A DNA stretch of 42,267 nucleotides, taken from Opitutia bacterium Tous-C1TDCM (GTDB taxonomy: Bacteria > Verrucomicrobiota > Verrucomicrobiia > Opitutales > Opitutaceae). Location of the stretch: the NCBI GenBank assembly GCA_002288455.1, contig NEUS01000022.1, positions 1-42,267 on the forward strand, in the 5' to 3' direction. The translations under genes and the position numbers were made by a program. Numbering within the stretch: position 1 is the stretch's first letter; every line of letters begins with the position of its first letter. Below the pieces are notes generated by a model. That model searched no databases and was not told the DNA's origin. It saw only the letters and a program-made list of their open reading frames with translations. Shown here piece after piece: positions 8,463 through 15,633 of the stretch.

Positions 8463-8825
8463 ATGGACGCGCTGCTCTTCGTCTACGGCACTCTGAAACG
8501 CGGTTGCTGCAACCACCGCCACCTCGCCGGCCAACGTTTCGTCGGCCCGGCCCGGACCGTCCCGGGGTTCACGTTGTACGACCTCGGCGGATACCCGGGC
8601 CTCGCCCCCGCACCCGAGGACACGACCGGCGTCGCGGGCGAAATCTGGGCCGTCGATGCCGCCGCCCTCGCCCGCCTCGACGCCTTCGAAGGCGTGCACG
8701 AGGGCCTCTATCGCCGCGACCGCATCGCGCTGTCGCTCCCGGCCGCCGCACCCGCGGCCGACGCCTATTTCCCGACCGTCGGTCTGCTCGGCCGCCGCCA
8801 CGTCGGTTCCGAATGGACCGAATGA
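8463..8825 (+). CDS. gamma-glutamylcyclotransferase-fold (AIG2/GGCT-like) protein
   Basis: 120 aa. The start of the fold is VYGTLKRG (7-14), the YGTLxxG signature that binds the gamma-glutamyl group. LDAFEG (72-77) supplies the catalytic glutamate E76, and GEIWAV and YRRDRIAL match the remaining core strands. Members cleave gamma-glutamyl peptides or gamma-glutamyl amines to 5-oxoproline; the exact substrate cannot be read from sequence. The ATG at 8463 was chosen over an in-frame TTG at 8451, since translation at 8463 puts YGTL at the usual distance from the N-terminus. It lies 12 bp after the PP2C stop and is convergent with dnaX, 24 bp away. Confidence 0.85.
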   Translation: MDALLFVYGTLKRGCCNHRHLAGQRFVGPARTVPGFTLYDLGGYPGLAPAPEDTTGVAGEIWAVDAAALARLDAFEGVHEGLYRRDRIALSLPAAAPAADAYFPTVGLLGRRHVGSEWTE

Positions 8826-8849
8826 CGCACCGGCCCGGCCCTGGCCGCG

Positions 8850-10489
8850 TCAGGCCGGCGGCGCCTTGAGCGCGCGTTTCGGCACTTTCTGCACGCGCAC
8901 GAACTTCGCGCGGAAGAGATCCTCGAGCGTGTCGCGGATTTCCGGACTCAGCCGGCCGACGAGATCTTCAAGTTTCGGCAACGCCTTCGGGTCGTTGTCC
9001 TCCGCCGCTTCGGCCGCCGCCGGCGTCGCCTTCACCGGTTCCCCGCGCTCCTTGGCTTCGGCCAAAAACGCCGATTCCGAATCCGCGTCCGGCCACGCCG
9101 TCGCCTCGTCCGCCCCGGACGCCACCGCGTCCGCTTCGACCGGATTTTCCTCCGCCCCGTTGCCGGCGCCCGCTCCGGCGGTCGCCGTTGCTGCCTCCGG
9201 TTTCGGCATTGTGGCCAGCGCCGGCGTGCGGATCGCCGCCATCGGCGCCAACTCCGGCACCGAGCCGACCGCGGCTACCTTGAGGGCAACGCGTTCCGCC
9301 TGCCGCAGGCTCAACCGCGATTCCAGCCGCTCAATCAGCCCTTTTTTTTTTCGTTGTCGGGACTGCCGGCCGCCGCCTCGTCGGTCAGCGCCGCAAGTTC
9401 CTTGATCAGGCTGTCGATCGCCCGCGCGCGGCTGGCTTCGACGGCCTTCAGCAACGTGACCTCGAAATTGATCTTTTCGGCGAGCCCGAGCTTCACGCTG
9501 CCCTCGCCCTCGCGCAGCCCGTCGAGCAGCCGCGTGATTTGCTCCGTCGTCATCGGCAGGCCGCCGAGTTTGTCGCTGCGCCCGCCCTGCGCGATCGCGT
9601 CGAGCAACGCCGCCTGCACCAGCGCCTGCAGGTCGATGAGCAGCCGCACCAGGTCGCGCCCGGCGGCGTCGCATTCGTCGACGATGGCGATGAGCTTTTT
9701 GTGGTCGCCGGCCGCCAGCGCCGCGGCCAAGGCCGCAATGCGATCCGCCGCAACCAATCCGTAGACATCGAGCACGTCCGGTTCGCCGATCTCGGCGCCG
9801 CAGAACGAAATCATCTGGTCGAAGATCGACTGCGCGTCGCGCATGCCGCCGTCGGCCAACCGCGCGATGCAGGCGAGCGCCGCGTCCGACACCTTGATCT
9901 TCTCGTCCACCGCGATGCGCTTCAACCGCTCGACGATCAGGTCCGGCGGGATCGGCTTCAAATCGAAGCGCTGGCAACGCGACACGATCGTCGGCAGCAC
10001 TTTCTGCGGATCCGTCGTCGCAAACACGAACTTCACGTGCGCCGGCGGTTCCTCGAGCGTCTTGAGCAGCGCGTTGAACGCCGCCGCCGAAAGCATGTGC
10101 ACCTCGTCGATGATGTAGACCTTGAACTTCCCCTGCGCCGGCGCGTACCGCACCGTTTCGCGCAGGTCGCGGACTTGGTCGACGCCGTTGTTCGAGGCAC
10201 CGTCGATTTCGATCACATCAAGGTGCGACCCCTCGGCAATGGAGATGCAGGCGGGATCGTTGACGTCGAAATCGGCCTTCGGTCCGTCGGTGCAATTGAG
10301 CGCCTTGGCAAAGATGCGCGCCGTCGAGGTCTTGCCGGTGCCGCGCGGGCCCACGAAGAGATAGGCATGGGCGATCCGCTGCCGAGTGATCGCGTTCTTC
10401 AGCGTCCGCACCACGTGATCCTGGCCGACGACATCGTCGAATGTCTGGGGCCGCCACTTGCGGGCGATGACTTGGTAAGCGGTCGACAC
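8850..10489 (-). CDS. dnaX: DNA polymerase III subunit tau (frameshift product of dnaX)
   Basis: The tau reading is made by joining the gamma frame to the -1 frame at the A10 tract (9342-9351). 1640 nt plus one re-read base gives 547 codons, i.e. 546 aa. After the slip the protein continues [20 protein letters not shown], an Ala/Pro/Glu-rich linker, then a C-terminal block [20 protein letters not shown]...[16 protein letters not shown] that would correspond to the tau-specific region binding the polymerase alpha subunit or helicase. The extension is about 160 codons, stays open, and has coding-type composition in only this frame. Tau bridges two core polymerases in the replisome. A homopolymer sequencing error would give the same picture; see findings. 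Confidence 0.75.
9335..10489 (-). CDS. dnaX: DNA polymerase III subunit gamma (zero-frame product of dnaX)
   Basis: 384 aa AAA+ clamp-loader ATPase: Walker [10 protein letters not shown] (47-55), Walker [11 protein letters not shown] (124-133), sensor-1 FVFATTDP (154-161), and [11 protein letters not shown] (170-180) containing the arginine-finger SRC. The start codon is GTG at 10489, giving [17 protein letters not shown], the standard DnaX N-terminus. The zinc module is reduced: C66 and C81 remain, where the family usually has four cysteines. The frame ends EKKKG-stop just after the A10 tract, so zero-frame translation makes only the short gamma-type protein. The SRP RNA gene lies just upstream on the same strand, the same order as scr-dnaX in Bacillus. 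Confidence 0.95.
   Translation of the reverse strand: MSTAYQVIARKWRPQTFDDVVGQDHVVRTLKNAITRQRIAHAYLFVGPRGTGKTSTARIFAKALNCTDGPKADFDVNDPACISIAEGSHLDVIEIDGASNNGVDQVRDLRETVRYAPAQGKFKVYIIDEVHMLSAAAFNALLKTLEEPPAHVKFVFATTDPQKVLPTIVSRCQRFDLKPIPPDLIVERLKRIAVDEKIKVSDAALACIARLADGGMRDAQSIFDQMISFCGAEIGEPDVLDVYGLVAADRIAALAAALAAGDHKKLIAIVDECDAAGRDLVRLLIDLQALVQAALLDAIAQGGRSDKLGGLPMTTEQITRLLDGLREGEGSVKLGLAEKINFEVTLLKAVEASRARAIDSLIKELAALTDEAAAGSPDNEKKKG
9342..9351 (-). promoter_or_regulatory. dnaX slippery site (A10, contains A AAA AAG heptamer)
   Basis: In the zero frame the minus strand reads GAA AAA AAA AAG GGC TGA. The heptamer A AAA AAG is in the correct phase for -1 ribosomal slippage, and ten A residues in a row also favour transcriptional slippage. 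A -1 shift changes AAG-GGC-TGA into AAG-GGG-CTG-ATT and opens the tau frame. The gamma stop is only two codons beyond the slip site. Confidence 0.75.
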
Positions 10490-10536
10490 GTGCGGGTGAG
10501 AACAAATCCGCGCACTCGAAGCGCAAATCCGAAATC

Positions 10537-10552
10537 AAAAAAAGTGGCCAGG
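10537..10552 (-). terminator. 3' end and T-tract of the SRP RNA
   Basis: The 3' arm of the SRP RNA terminal stem (CCTGGCC on the minus strand) is followed after three bases by seven T residues (10537-10543). The RNA's own closing helix plus this T-run can act as an intrinsic terminator between the RNA and dnaX. Confidence 0.55.
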
Positions 10553-10641
10553 CACTCCACGGCACTGGGAGAACGTCGTTACCGTTGCTACCTTCCGGTC
10601 CTGGCGGAGTTCACGCGCCTGCCCATGCATGGCACCTGGCC
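10546..10641 (-). ncRNA. ffs: signal recognition particle RNA, small bacterial (4.5S) type
   Basis: The minus strand contains GCCAGGACCGGAAGGTAGCA, closely matching the universally conserved helix-8 core of SRP RNA (E. coli GUCAGGUCCGGAAGGAAGCA), with the GGAA tetraloop closed by CC/GG. The proposed ends GGCCAGG and CCTGGCC are complementary and enclose 96 nt, a normal size for the small single-hairpin form, and a T7 run follows. The RNA binds Ffh and targets membrane proteins to FtsY and the translocon. Exact ends are inferred from the closing helix. Confidence 0.92.
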
Positions 10642-10704
10642 GCCGCGAACCATGCGACCGACGTTGCGCAGCGCAACTGCCAATTTCGCGCTCCGGCCCG
10701 CCGC

Positions 10705-11271
10705 TCAGGGCGCGGGCGCCTTGGGTGCCGCGAGCCGCTCTTCGCTCTTGGCGGCGGCGCGATTCGCAGCTTCGACCGCGATCGCTTCGACGCGGCGCTT
10801 GCGCTCCGCCTGGACGCGATCCTCGGTCTGCCGCCGGATCTTTTCCAATTCCTCGCGCTGCTTCGGCGTCAGCACGGCCGAAACATCGACGTACAGGCGG
10901 TCGGTCACGCGCGCCGTGTCCGCCAGACTCTCCTGCCGGATGCGCAGCAAATCCTCGCCGGCCCGCTCCACGATCGGACGGACCTTGGTTTTTTGCTCCG
11001 CACTCAGACCGAGCTTCTGGGTGAATTGCCGCATCAGCGTCGGGGTAATCGGATCGCGCCGGGACGCCCCCGGGGCCTGCGGGCCCGCAACCTGCGGCCG
11101 CGCCGCATTGCCCGGCGACAACGGCACGAGCGCCCGATCACCCGGCAACGGGGGCGGCGGCGCCTGCATCCGCCGCCCGGACGTGGCCCGCAGCGAGAAA
11201 AACCCGCCGAAGATGGCACCGGCGATAAAGACGCCGATGAACGCGGCGATGACTTTCCACGGCTTTTCCAT
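10705..11271 (-). CDS. Spy/CpxP-like (LTxxQ) membrane-anchored periplasmic protein
   Basis: 188 aa. One N-terminal TM helix (about 7-26) is followed by a Pro-rich periplasmic linker and an all-helical domain (about 75-180) with two motifs of the LTxxQ type: LSAEQ (89-93) and LTPKQ (134-138), as in Spy, CpxP and CnrX-like periplasmic chaperones or metal/stress sensors. The C-terminus is Ala/Lys/Pro-rich. It starts 2 bp after the small membrane-protein gene, which itself overlaps the sigma factor gene, so the three form one operon. By analogy with sigma/anti-sigma/sensor triplets this protein could sense envelope stress or control release of the sigma factor. That role is inference, and no His/Met metal site stands out. 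Confidence 0.8.
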   Translation of the reverse strand: MEKPWKVIAAFIGVFIAGAIFGGFFSLRATSGRRMQAPPPPLPGDRALVPLSPGNAARPQVAGPQAPGASRRDPITPTLMRQFTQKLGLSAEQKTKVRPIVERAGEDLLRIRQESLADTARVTDRLYVDVSAVLTPKQREELEKIRRQTEDRVQAERKRRVEAIAVEAANRAAAKSEERLAAPKAPAP

Positions 11272-11273
11272 GC

Positions 11274-11609
11274 TCAGTCGGCCAGATCGAGGACGATGGC
11301 CACGGCGTCGTCGGCCGTGATCGCATCCGGGTCTTCCGCCACCTGCAGGGTCGCATTCACCGGGGCCAAGGCCGAGGCGAGCTCCTGGTAATTCAGCGCG
11401 AAGCTGAACCCCGCCAACAGGCACGCGACGCCGAGCGCGCGCAGCGCGACGCGGTCCAGCAAGGTGGCGACGCGGCGCTCCTGCGCCATCGCCAAGGCGG
11501 CCACCCGCGTGGCGAAACCGTAGGGCATGGAGGTATCGCGGTCGTCGGCGACCGTGCGGGCGGCCGCGGTCAGCCGTTGCCAGGCGGGTTTGGATTCGGG
11601 GGAGTTCAT
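11274..11609 (-). CDS. small single-pass membrane protein, probable anti-sigma factor
   Basis: 111 aa with a polar N-terminal cytoplasmic segment (1-54), one TM helix (about 56-74, ALGVACLLAGFSFALNY) and a short acidic outer tail. There is no HxxxCxxC zinc motif. It overlaps the upstream sigma factor gene by ATGA, the usual arrangement for translational coupling of a sigma factor with its cognate anti-sigma. The assignment rests on position, size and topology; no family signature is recognised. Confidence 0.7.
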   Translation of the reverse strand: MNSPESKPAWQRLTAAARTVADDRDTSMPYGFATRVAALAMAQERRVATLLDRVALRALGVACLLAGFSFALNYQELASALAPVNATLQVAEDPDAITADDAVAIVLDLAD

Positions 11610-12199
11610 GCGCGTTCCTTTCGTTGTAATTCCTGAAACAGCTTCTGCAACTTCCGCCGCGCGCGAAACGCACGGACCTTGATGAGGGATTGGTTCCAGC
11701 CGGTCAGGCCGGCGATCTCGGCGATCGTCTTCTGCTCGAGATCCAACAGGCGGATTACCATCTGGTCGTCGGGTTTCAGCTGGTTGAGAAGCTTGTGGAC
11801 CAATTCGTGCGCCGCCATCGCGTCGTTGGCCGGGACGTCGTTGGTGTTCGTCATCACCGCGTCGAGCACATCGGCCTCGCCTTCCGAAAGATCGGCCCAC
11901 CGGAATTCCGGCCGCCGTTTCTGCGCCCGCAGCTGGTCGATGCACGTCGTCACCGCGATCCGCGACACCCAGTGGGTGAACGGCACGGCGCCTTGGTACT
12001 GTTCGATGCGGGTGAACATTTTCAGAAAGATGTCCTGGGCCAGATCCTCTTCCAGCACCCGCCGCGGCAGGTGGGAACGGACGATGCGGATGACCAGGGG
12101 GTAAAGATGATCGACCAACTCGCGCGCAGCCTGCTGATCGCGCCGGCGCACCCGTTCGAGGCAGCCAGCCAAATCAAACGGCGGGGTGTCGTCGGGCAT
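11606..12199 (-). CDS. ECF-type RNA polymerase sigma factor (sigma-70 family)
   Basis: 197 aa. Region 2 (about 25-95) includes DLAQDIFLKMFTRIEQY (52-68) and FTHWVSRIAVTTCIDQLRAQKRR (74-96), the -10 binding core. Region 4 (about 130-190) includes LLNQLKPDDQMVIRLLDLEQ and the HTH KTIAEIAGLTGWNQSLIKVRAFRARRKL (157-184), which reads the -35 box. The ATG at 12199 gives a normal ECF start; longer open sequence upstream is not family-like. A small membrane protein and an LTxxQ protein follow in the same operon, so the sigma factor is probably held inactive at the membrane and released by an envelope signal. Its own promoter should lie in the spacer before leuA. Confidence 0.92.
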   Translation of the reverse strand: MPDDTPPFDLAGCLERVRRRDQQAARELVDHLYPLVIRIVRSHLPRRVLEEDLAQDIFLKMFTRIEQYQGAVPFTHWVSRIAVTTCIDQLRAQKRRPEFRWADLSEGEADVLDAVMTNTNDVPANDAMAAHELVHKLLNQLKPDDQMVIRLLDLEQKTIAEIAGLTGWNQSLIKVRAFRARRKLQKLFQELQRKERA

Positions 12200-12527
12200 A
12201 GGCGGATGGAGGCGATGACATGCACGACACGCAAGACGCGCCTTGCACCGGTCGGTTACATCCTTGCCCCCGCGGCGCCGGAACCGGCCCTTGACTTCGA
12301 TTTCCCCGTGCCGATATCTCGCAGTAACCGAATGCGAATTTCGCTCCAGGCCCTTCGACTTACGAACGCGCACGACCTCTGAGGACGCCGCCAGCGGCGG
12401 GTCGTGCGTAGGCCTGAATTCCCGGTCGCCACCCGTGGTGGCGCTTTGCTAAACCGTCCGACCTCGGTCGGCCGTTTCGTCCGCCAAATCCCAACTTCAT
12501 CCTCTCTCCGTCCGTCGTTTTCCGGTC
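12200..12527. other. intergenic spacer between the sigma factor and leuA, with small hairpins
   Basis: This 328-bp divergent spacer must hold promoters for both neighbours. It contains three short inverted repeats: a CCGCC/GGCGG stem near 12389-12401, CGCCACC-CGT-GGTGGCG at 12427-12443, and CCGACC-TC-GGTCGG at 12458-12471. None is followed by a T-run. I saw no leucine-rich leader peptide or T-box core, so leucine attenuation of leuA is not supported. The hairpins may be REP-like or part of the leuA leader. Confidence 0.4.
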
Positions 12528-14198
12528 ATGCAATCCGCTCCCGTCACGAAGTACCGCCCGTTCCCGCCCGTCGCCTTGCCCAATCGCCAGTGGCCCAACC
12601 GCACCCTCGACCGCGCCCCCCATTGGTGCAGCGTCGACCTGCGCGACGGCAACCAGGCCCTCGCCCAGCCCATGAGCGTCGAGGAAAAGCTCGAGTACTT
12701 CGACCTCCTCGTCCGCATCGGCTTCAAGGAAATCGAAGTCGGTTTCCCCAGCGCCTCGCAGATCGAATTCGATTTCTGCCGCCGCCTGATCGACGAAAAC
12801 CGCATCCCCGGCGACGTCGCCATCCAGATCCTCTGCCAATGCCGCGAGGAATTGATCGTGCGCAGCTGCGAGGCCCTCCGCGGCGCCAAAAACGTCATCT
12901 TCCATCTCTACAACTCGACCTCGCCCGCCCAGCGGAAGCACGTCTTCAACGCGACCCAGGACGACATCGTCCGCATCGCCGTCCAAGGCACGAAGTGGGT
13001 GAAACAGCACACGCAGCCCCTCGCCGCCGCCGGCACGCACGTGCGTTTCCAATACTCGCCCGAGAGCTTCACCAGCACCGAACTCGAATTCGCGCTGCGC
13101 ATCTGCGAGGCCGTCACCGATGTCTGGCAACCCACCGTCGACAACAAGATCATCCTCAACCTCCCCGCCACCGTCGAATACGCCACGCCCAACGTCCACG
13201 CCGACCAGATCGAGTGGATGCACACGCACCTCACGCGCCGCGACCGCACGCTCATCTCCCTCCACACGCACAACGACCGCGGCACCGGCGTCGCCGCCAC
13301 GGAATTGTCCCTCCTCGCCGGCGCCGACCGCGTCGAGGGCACGCTCTTCGGCAACGGCGAACGCACCGGCAACCTCGACATCGTCACCGTCGCCCTGAAC
13401 CTCTACACCCACGGCGTCCACCCGCACCTCGACTTCGGCAACATCAACGAAATCCGCGAGGTCTACGAACGCACCACGCGCCTCGAGGTCCCCGCCCGCC
13501 AACCCTACGCCGGCGAGCTCACGTTCACCGCGTTCAGCGGCTCGCATCAGGATGCGATCAAGAAGTCCTGGGCCGTCCAGAAACCGGACGAGCCCTGGGA
13601 TGTCCTCTACATCCCGATCGACCCCGCCGACATCGGCCGCAGCTACAAGGCCATCATCCGCATCAACGCCCAGTCCGGCAAAGGCGGCGTCGCCTACGTG
13701 CTCGAAAACGAATTCGGCTTCTCGTTGCCGAAACTCATGCACAAGGAAATCGGCAAACGGGTCAACGATGTCGCCGATGCCCGCGGCACCGAACTCCAAC
13801 CCGACGATATCCACGCCGTCTTCCGCGAGGAATACCTCGAGCGCACCGCGCCCCTCGCCCTGCGTGCCTTCAAGACCGCGGAACACGACGGCGCCGTCAC
13901 CTGCACCGCCGAAGTCGTGCTCGACGGCCGCGCCGCGACGCTCACCGGTTCCGGCAACGGCCCGATCGACGCCTTCACCCGCGCCCTCGCCACGACGGCG
14001 TTGCCGAAATTCGAAGTGCTCAGCTACGCCGAACATTCCCTCGGCCAAGGCTCCGAGGCCCGCGCCGTCAGCTACATCCAGATCAAGCCCGAGCGCGGCC
14101 TCGCCCTCTTCGGCGCCGGTATCGACACCAACATCGAGCTCGCCTCGATCAAAGCCATCGTCAGCGCCCTCAACCGCGCCTTGGCGAAGCAGAGTTGA
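12528..14198 (+). CDS. leuA: 2-isopropylmalate synthase (long form, LeuA type 2)
   Basis: 556 aa. Condenses acetyl-CoA with 2-oxoisovalerate in the first committed step of leucine synthesis. The catalytic TIM barrel starts with WCSVDLRDGNQAL (33-45), with metal ligands in DLRDGNQ and HTHND (246-250) and the conserved GTLFGNGERTGN (271-282). A linker (about 320-420) leads to the C-terminal leucine-binding regulatory domain (about 430-550). The length and N-terminal extension (YRPFPPVALPNRQWPN) are those of the type found in actinobacteria, yeast and some proteobacteria, not the E. coli-length form. Presence of the regulatory domain suggests feedback inhibition by leucine. It stands alone; leuB, leuC and leuD are not in the window. 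Confidence 0.97.
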   Translation: MQSAPVTKYRPFPPVALPNRQWPNRTLDRAPHWCSVDLRDGNQALAQPMSVEEKLEYFDLLVRIGFKEIEVGFPSASQIEFDFCRRLIDENRIPGDVAIQILCQCREELIVRSCEALRGAKNVIFHLYNSTSPAQRKHVFNATQDDIVRIAVQGTKWVKQHTQPLAAAGTHVRFQYSPESFTSTELEFALRICEAVTDVWQPTVDNKIILNLPATVEYATPNVHADQIEWMHTHLTRRDRTLISLHTHNDRGTGVAATELSLLAGADRVEGTLFGNGERTGNLDIVTVALNLYTHGVHPHLDFGNINEIREVYERTTRLEVPARQPYAGELTFTAFSGSHQDAIKKSWAVQKPDEPWDVLYIPIDPADIGRSYKAIIRINAQSGKGGVAYVLENEFGFSLPKLMHKEIGKRVNDVADARGTELQPDDIHAVFREEYLERTAPLALRAFKTAEHDGAVTCTAEVVLDGRAATLTGSGNGPIDAFTRALATTALPKFEVLSYAEHSLGQGSEARAVSYIQIKPERGLALFGAGIDTNIELASIKAIVSALNRALAKQS

Positions 14199-14200
14199 GC

Positions 14201-14226
14201 GTCCGGCGCCGCCAGCGGCGCCGGAC
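14201..14226 (+). terminator. perfect 12-bp hairpin immediately after leuA
   Basis: GTCCGGCGCCGC, CA, GCGGCGCCGGAC forms a perfect 12-bp inverted repeat starting two bases after the leuA stop codon. Position suggests a transcription end or RNA-stabilising hairpin. No U-run follows (AAGCTTTAAG), so it is not a standard intrinsic terminator. Confidence 0.45.
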
Positions 14227-14262
14227 AAGCTTTAAGCCAAAAGCTGAAAGCTGAAAGCCGGA
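14227..14262. repeat. short-word intergenic repeat (GCTGAAAGCTGAAAGC type)
   Basis: AAGCTTTAAGC is followed by overlapping AAAGCTGAAAGCTGAAAGC units. The word AAGCTTTAAGC recurs at 15590-15600, and related CAGCT/CTGA words fill the spacers at 22490-22620 and 32670-32700. It looks like a family of low-complexity spacer sequence and is probably non-coding. Confidence 0.6.
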
Positions 14263-14398
14263 CGGAGCGCGGATCGTCGCCGCACGCGCTCCGTCCGTCC
14301 CGTCCTGTCAATCCGGTCTCCGCCGTCCTGTCCGTCCTGTCCTCCCTAAAAAACGCCCGCCCGCCCCGCACCGTTCGTACCGCTCAGCGCGCGTCCGC

Positions 14399-15451
14399 CT
14401 ACCACCCGTTGCCCTTGGTCTTCGTCTTCACGCGGACAAGAAACATATTCGCGGTGATATAAAGCGTGCTGCCGTCGTCGCCCCAATTGCAGTTCGCCGT
14501 CGGCTGACCCGTGTTGATCCGGCCGAGCAATTTTCCCGCCGGCGAAATCACCAGAATCCCGCCCGGGCCGCTCGACCACACGTTGCCCGCGACGTCGACT
14601 TTGAGCCCGTCCACCGAACCCCGCGCCGGCGGTTTCGCCAAAGGCAAGGCATCGAAAAACGTGCGGCCGTTCGCGATCGTGCCGTCCGCCTTCACATCGT
14701 ACGCGACCACGCGCGGCGCCTTCCCGTCGCTGATCCCGACGTACAGCGTTTTCTCGTCCGGCGAGAACGCGATGCCGTTGGGAAACGTCAATTCCCGTTC
14801 CAGCAAGGTCGTCTTTCCGTCCAACCCGAGCCGATACACACCGTTGAAGGGAATTTCCTTCAGCTTCGAGTTGTTCACGCCCTCGAGGCCGTACGACGGA
14901 TCCGTGAAATAGATCTCCCCGTTCTTCCGCACCGCGAGGTCGTTGGGGCTGTTGAAGCGTTTGCCTTCCCAGCGTTCCGCCAACGCCGTGAATTTCCCGT
15001 TTTCATAGCGCGCGATCCGCCGCTCGCCGTGCTGGCACAGCAGCAACCGCCCCTGCGCGTCGCGCGCCAGGCCGTTGCTGCCCGGCTCGCGGAATCCCGG
15101 CTGCGGCGTCAGCAGCCCGCTCGGTTGCAAAAACACCTCCGCCCCCGCCTTCCCCGGCGTCCACTTCCACGCCGTGTTCCGCGGCACATCCGAAAACACC
15201 ACGCCGCCCTCGTGCCACACCGGCCCCTCCGACCACGTGTACCCTTCCGCCAATTTCTCGATCACCGCATCGGCCGCCACGAGTTGGTCGAACGCCGGAT
15301 CGAAGCGCTCGATCTTGCCTTGGAACACCGGCGCCGTCTTCGCCGCCTTAGCCGCTTTCGCCGCCGGCGCAGCCGGTTCCGCGGCCGCCGCCGCCGCGCC
15401 AACCGACATCGCCAACACCATCGCCGCCATCCGGGGTAAACAGGGGTTCAT
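14399..15451 (-). CDS. secreted SMP-30/gluconolactonase/LRE family protein
   Basis: 350 aa. A signal peptide (about 1-24, MNPCLPRMAAMVLAMSVGAA) is followed by an Ala/Lys-rich linker and a six-bladed beta-propeller. Family landmarks: the first-strand metal glutamate region YTWSEGPVWHEGGVVFSDV (about 70-88), RFNSPNDLAVRKNGEIYFTDPSYG (about 164-187; N/D metal site), FPNGIAFSPDEKTLYVG (about 223-239) and SVDGLKVDVAGNVW (about 274-287). These proteins hydrolyse sugar lactones with a divalent metal. An exported form suggests action on a periplasmic or extracellular lactone. The ATG at 15451 gives a clean signal peptide. The secreted DUF1080 gene lies upstream on the same strand, a common partner in sugar-degrading Verrucomicrobia. 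Confidence 0.9.
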   Translation of the reverse strand: MNPCLPRMAAMVLAMSVGAAAAAAEPAAPAAKAAKAAKTAPVFQGKIERFDPAFDQLVAADAVIEKLAEGYTWSEGPVWHEGGVVFSDVPRNTAWKWTPGKAGAEVFLQPSGLLTPQPGFREPGSNGLARDAQGRLLLCQHGERRIARYENGKFTALAERWEGKRFNSPNDLAVRKNGEIYFTDPSYGLEGVNNSKLKEIPFNGVYRLGLDGKTTLLERELTFPNGIAFSPDEKTLYVGISDGKAPRVVAYDVKADGTIANGRTFFDALPLAKPPARGSVDGLKVDVAGNVWSSGPGGILVISPAGKLLGRINTGQPTANCNWGDDGSTLYITANMFLVRVKTKTKGNGW

Positions 15452-15588
15452 GCGCCCACCGAATTCACTGCCCACGGCCCGCGCGAGCGGAAAAATCGGC
15501 CGCGGCCGGCGGGCGCTGCTCGCCAGCGCCCGGGACGTCAACCAGCGACGCCCCTACGCAAGACCCTCTGGACTGCCGCCAACCGCCG

Positions 15589-15617
15589 AAAGCTTTAAGC
15601 TTGGGGCTTACAGCTTT
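15589..15617. repeat. imperfect inverted repeat of the AAGCTT word family
   Basis: AAAGCTTTAAGC and GCTTACAGCTTT form a 12-bp inverted repeat with one mismatch and a 5-nt loop, lying 16 bp beyond the 3' end of the DUF1080 gene. Just to its left, GGGCGCTG-CTCGC-CAGCGCCC (about 15508-15529) forms another stem. Neither has a clear T-run. Confidence 0.5.
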
Positions 15618-15633
15618 CCGCCCCGATTCCCCC

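Noticed and set aside
10663..10677. GTTGCGC-A-GCGCAAC palindrome upstream of the SRP RNA as an operator or terminator
   Set aside because: Short, with no T-run and a one-base loop; it may be chance in GC-rich DNA, so it is not listed as a feature.
12200..12527. T-box, leucine leader peptide or riboswitch before leuA
   Set aside because: No run of Leu codons in a short leader frame, no T-box core and no terminator/antiterminator pair with a T-run could be found.
12360..14228. Long minus-strand open frame opposite leuA
   Set aside because: Composition-driven antisense frame; leuA motifs and length are complete on the plus strand.
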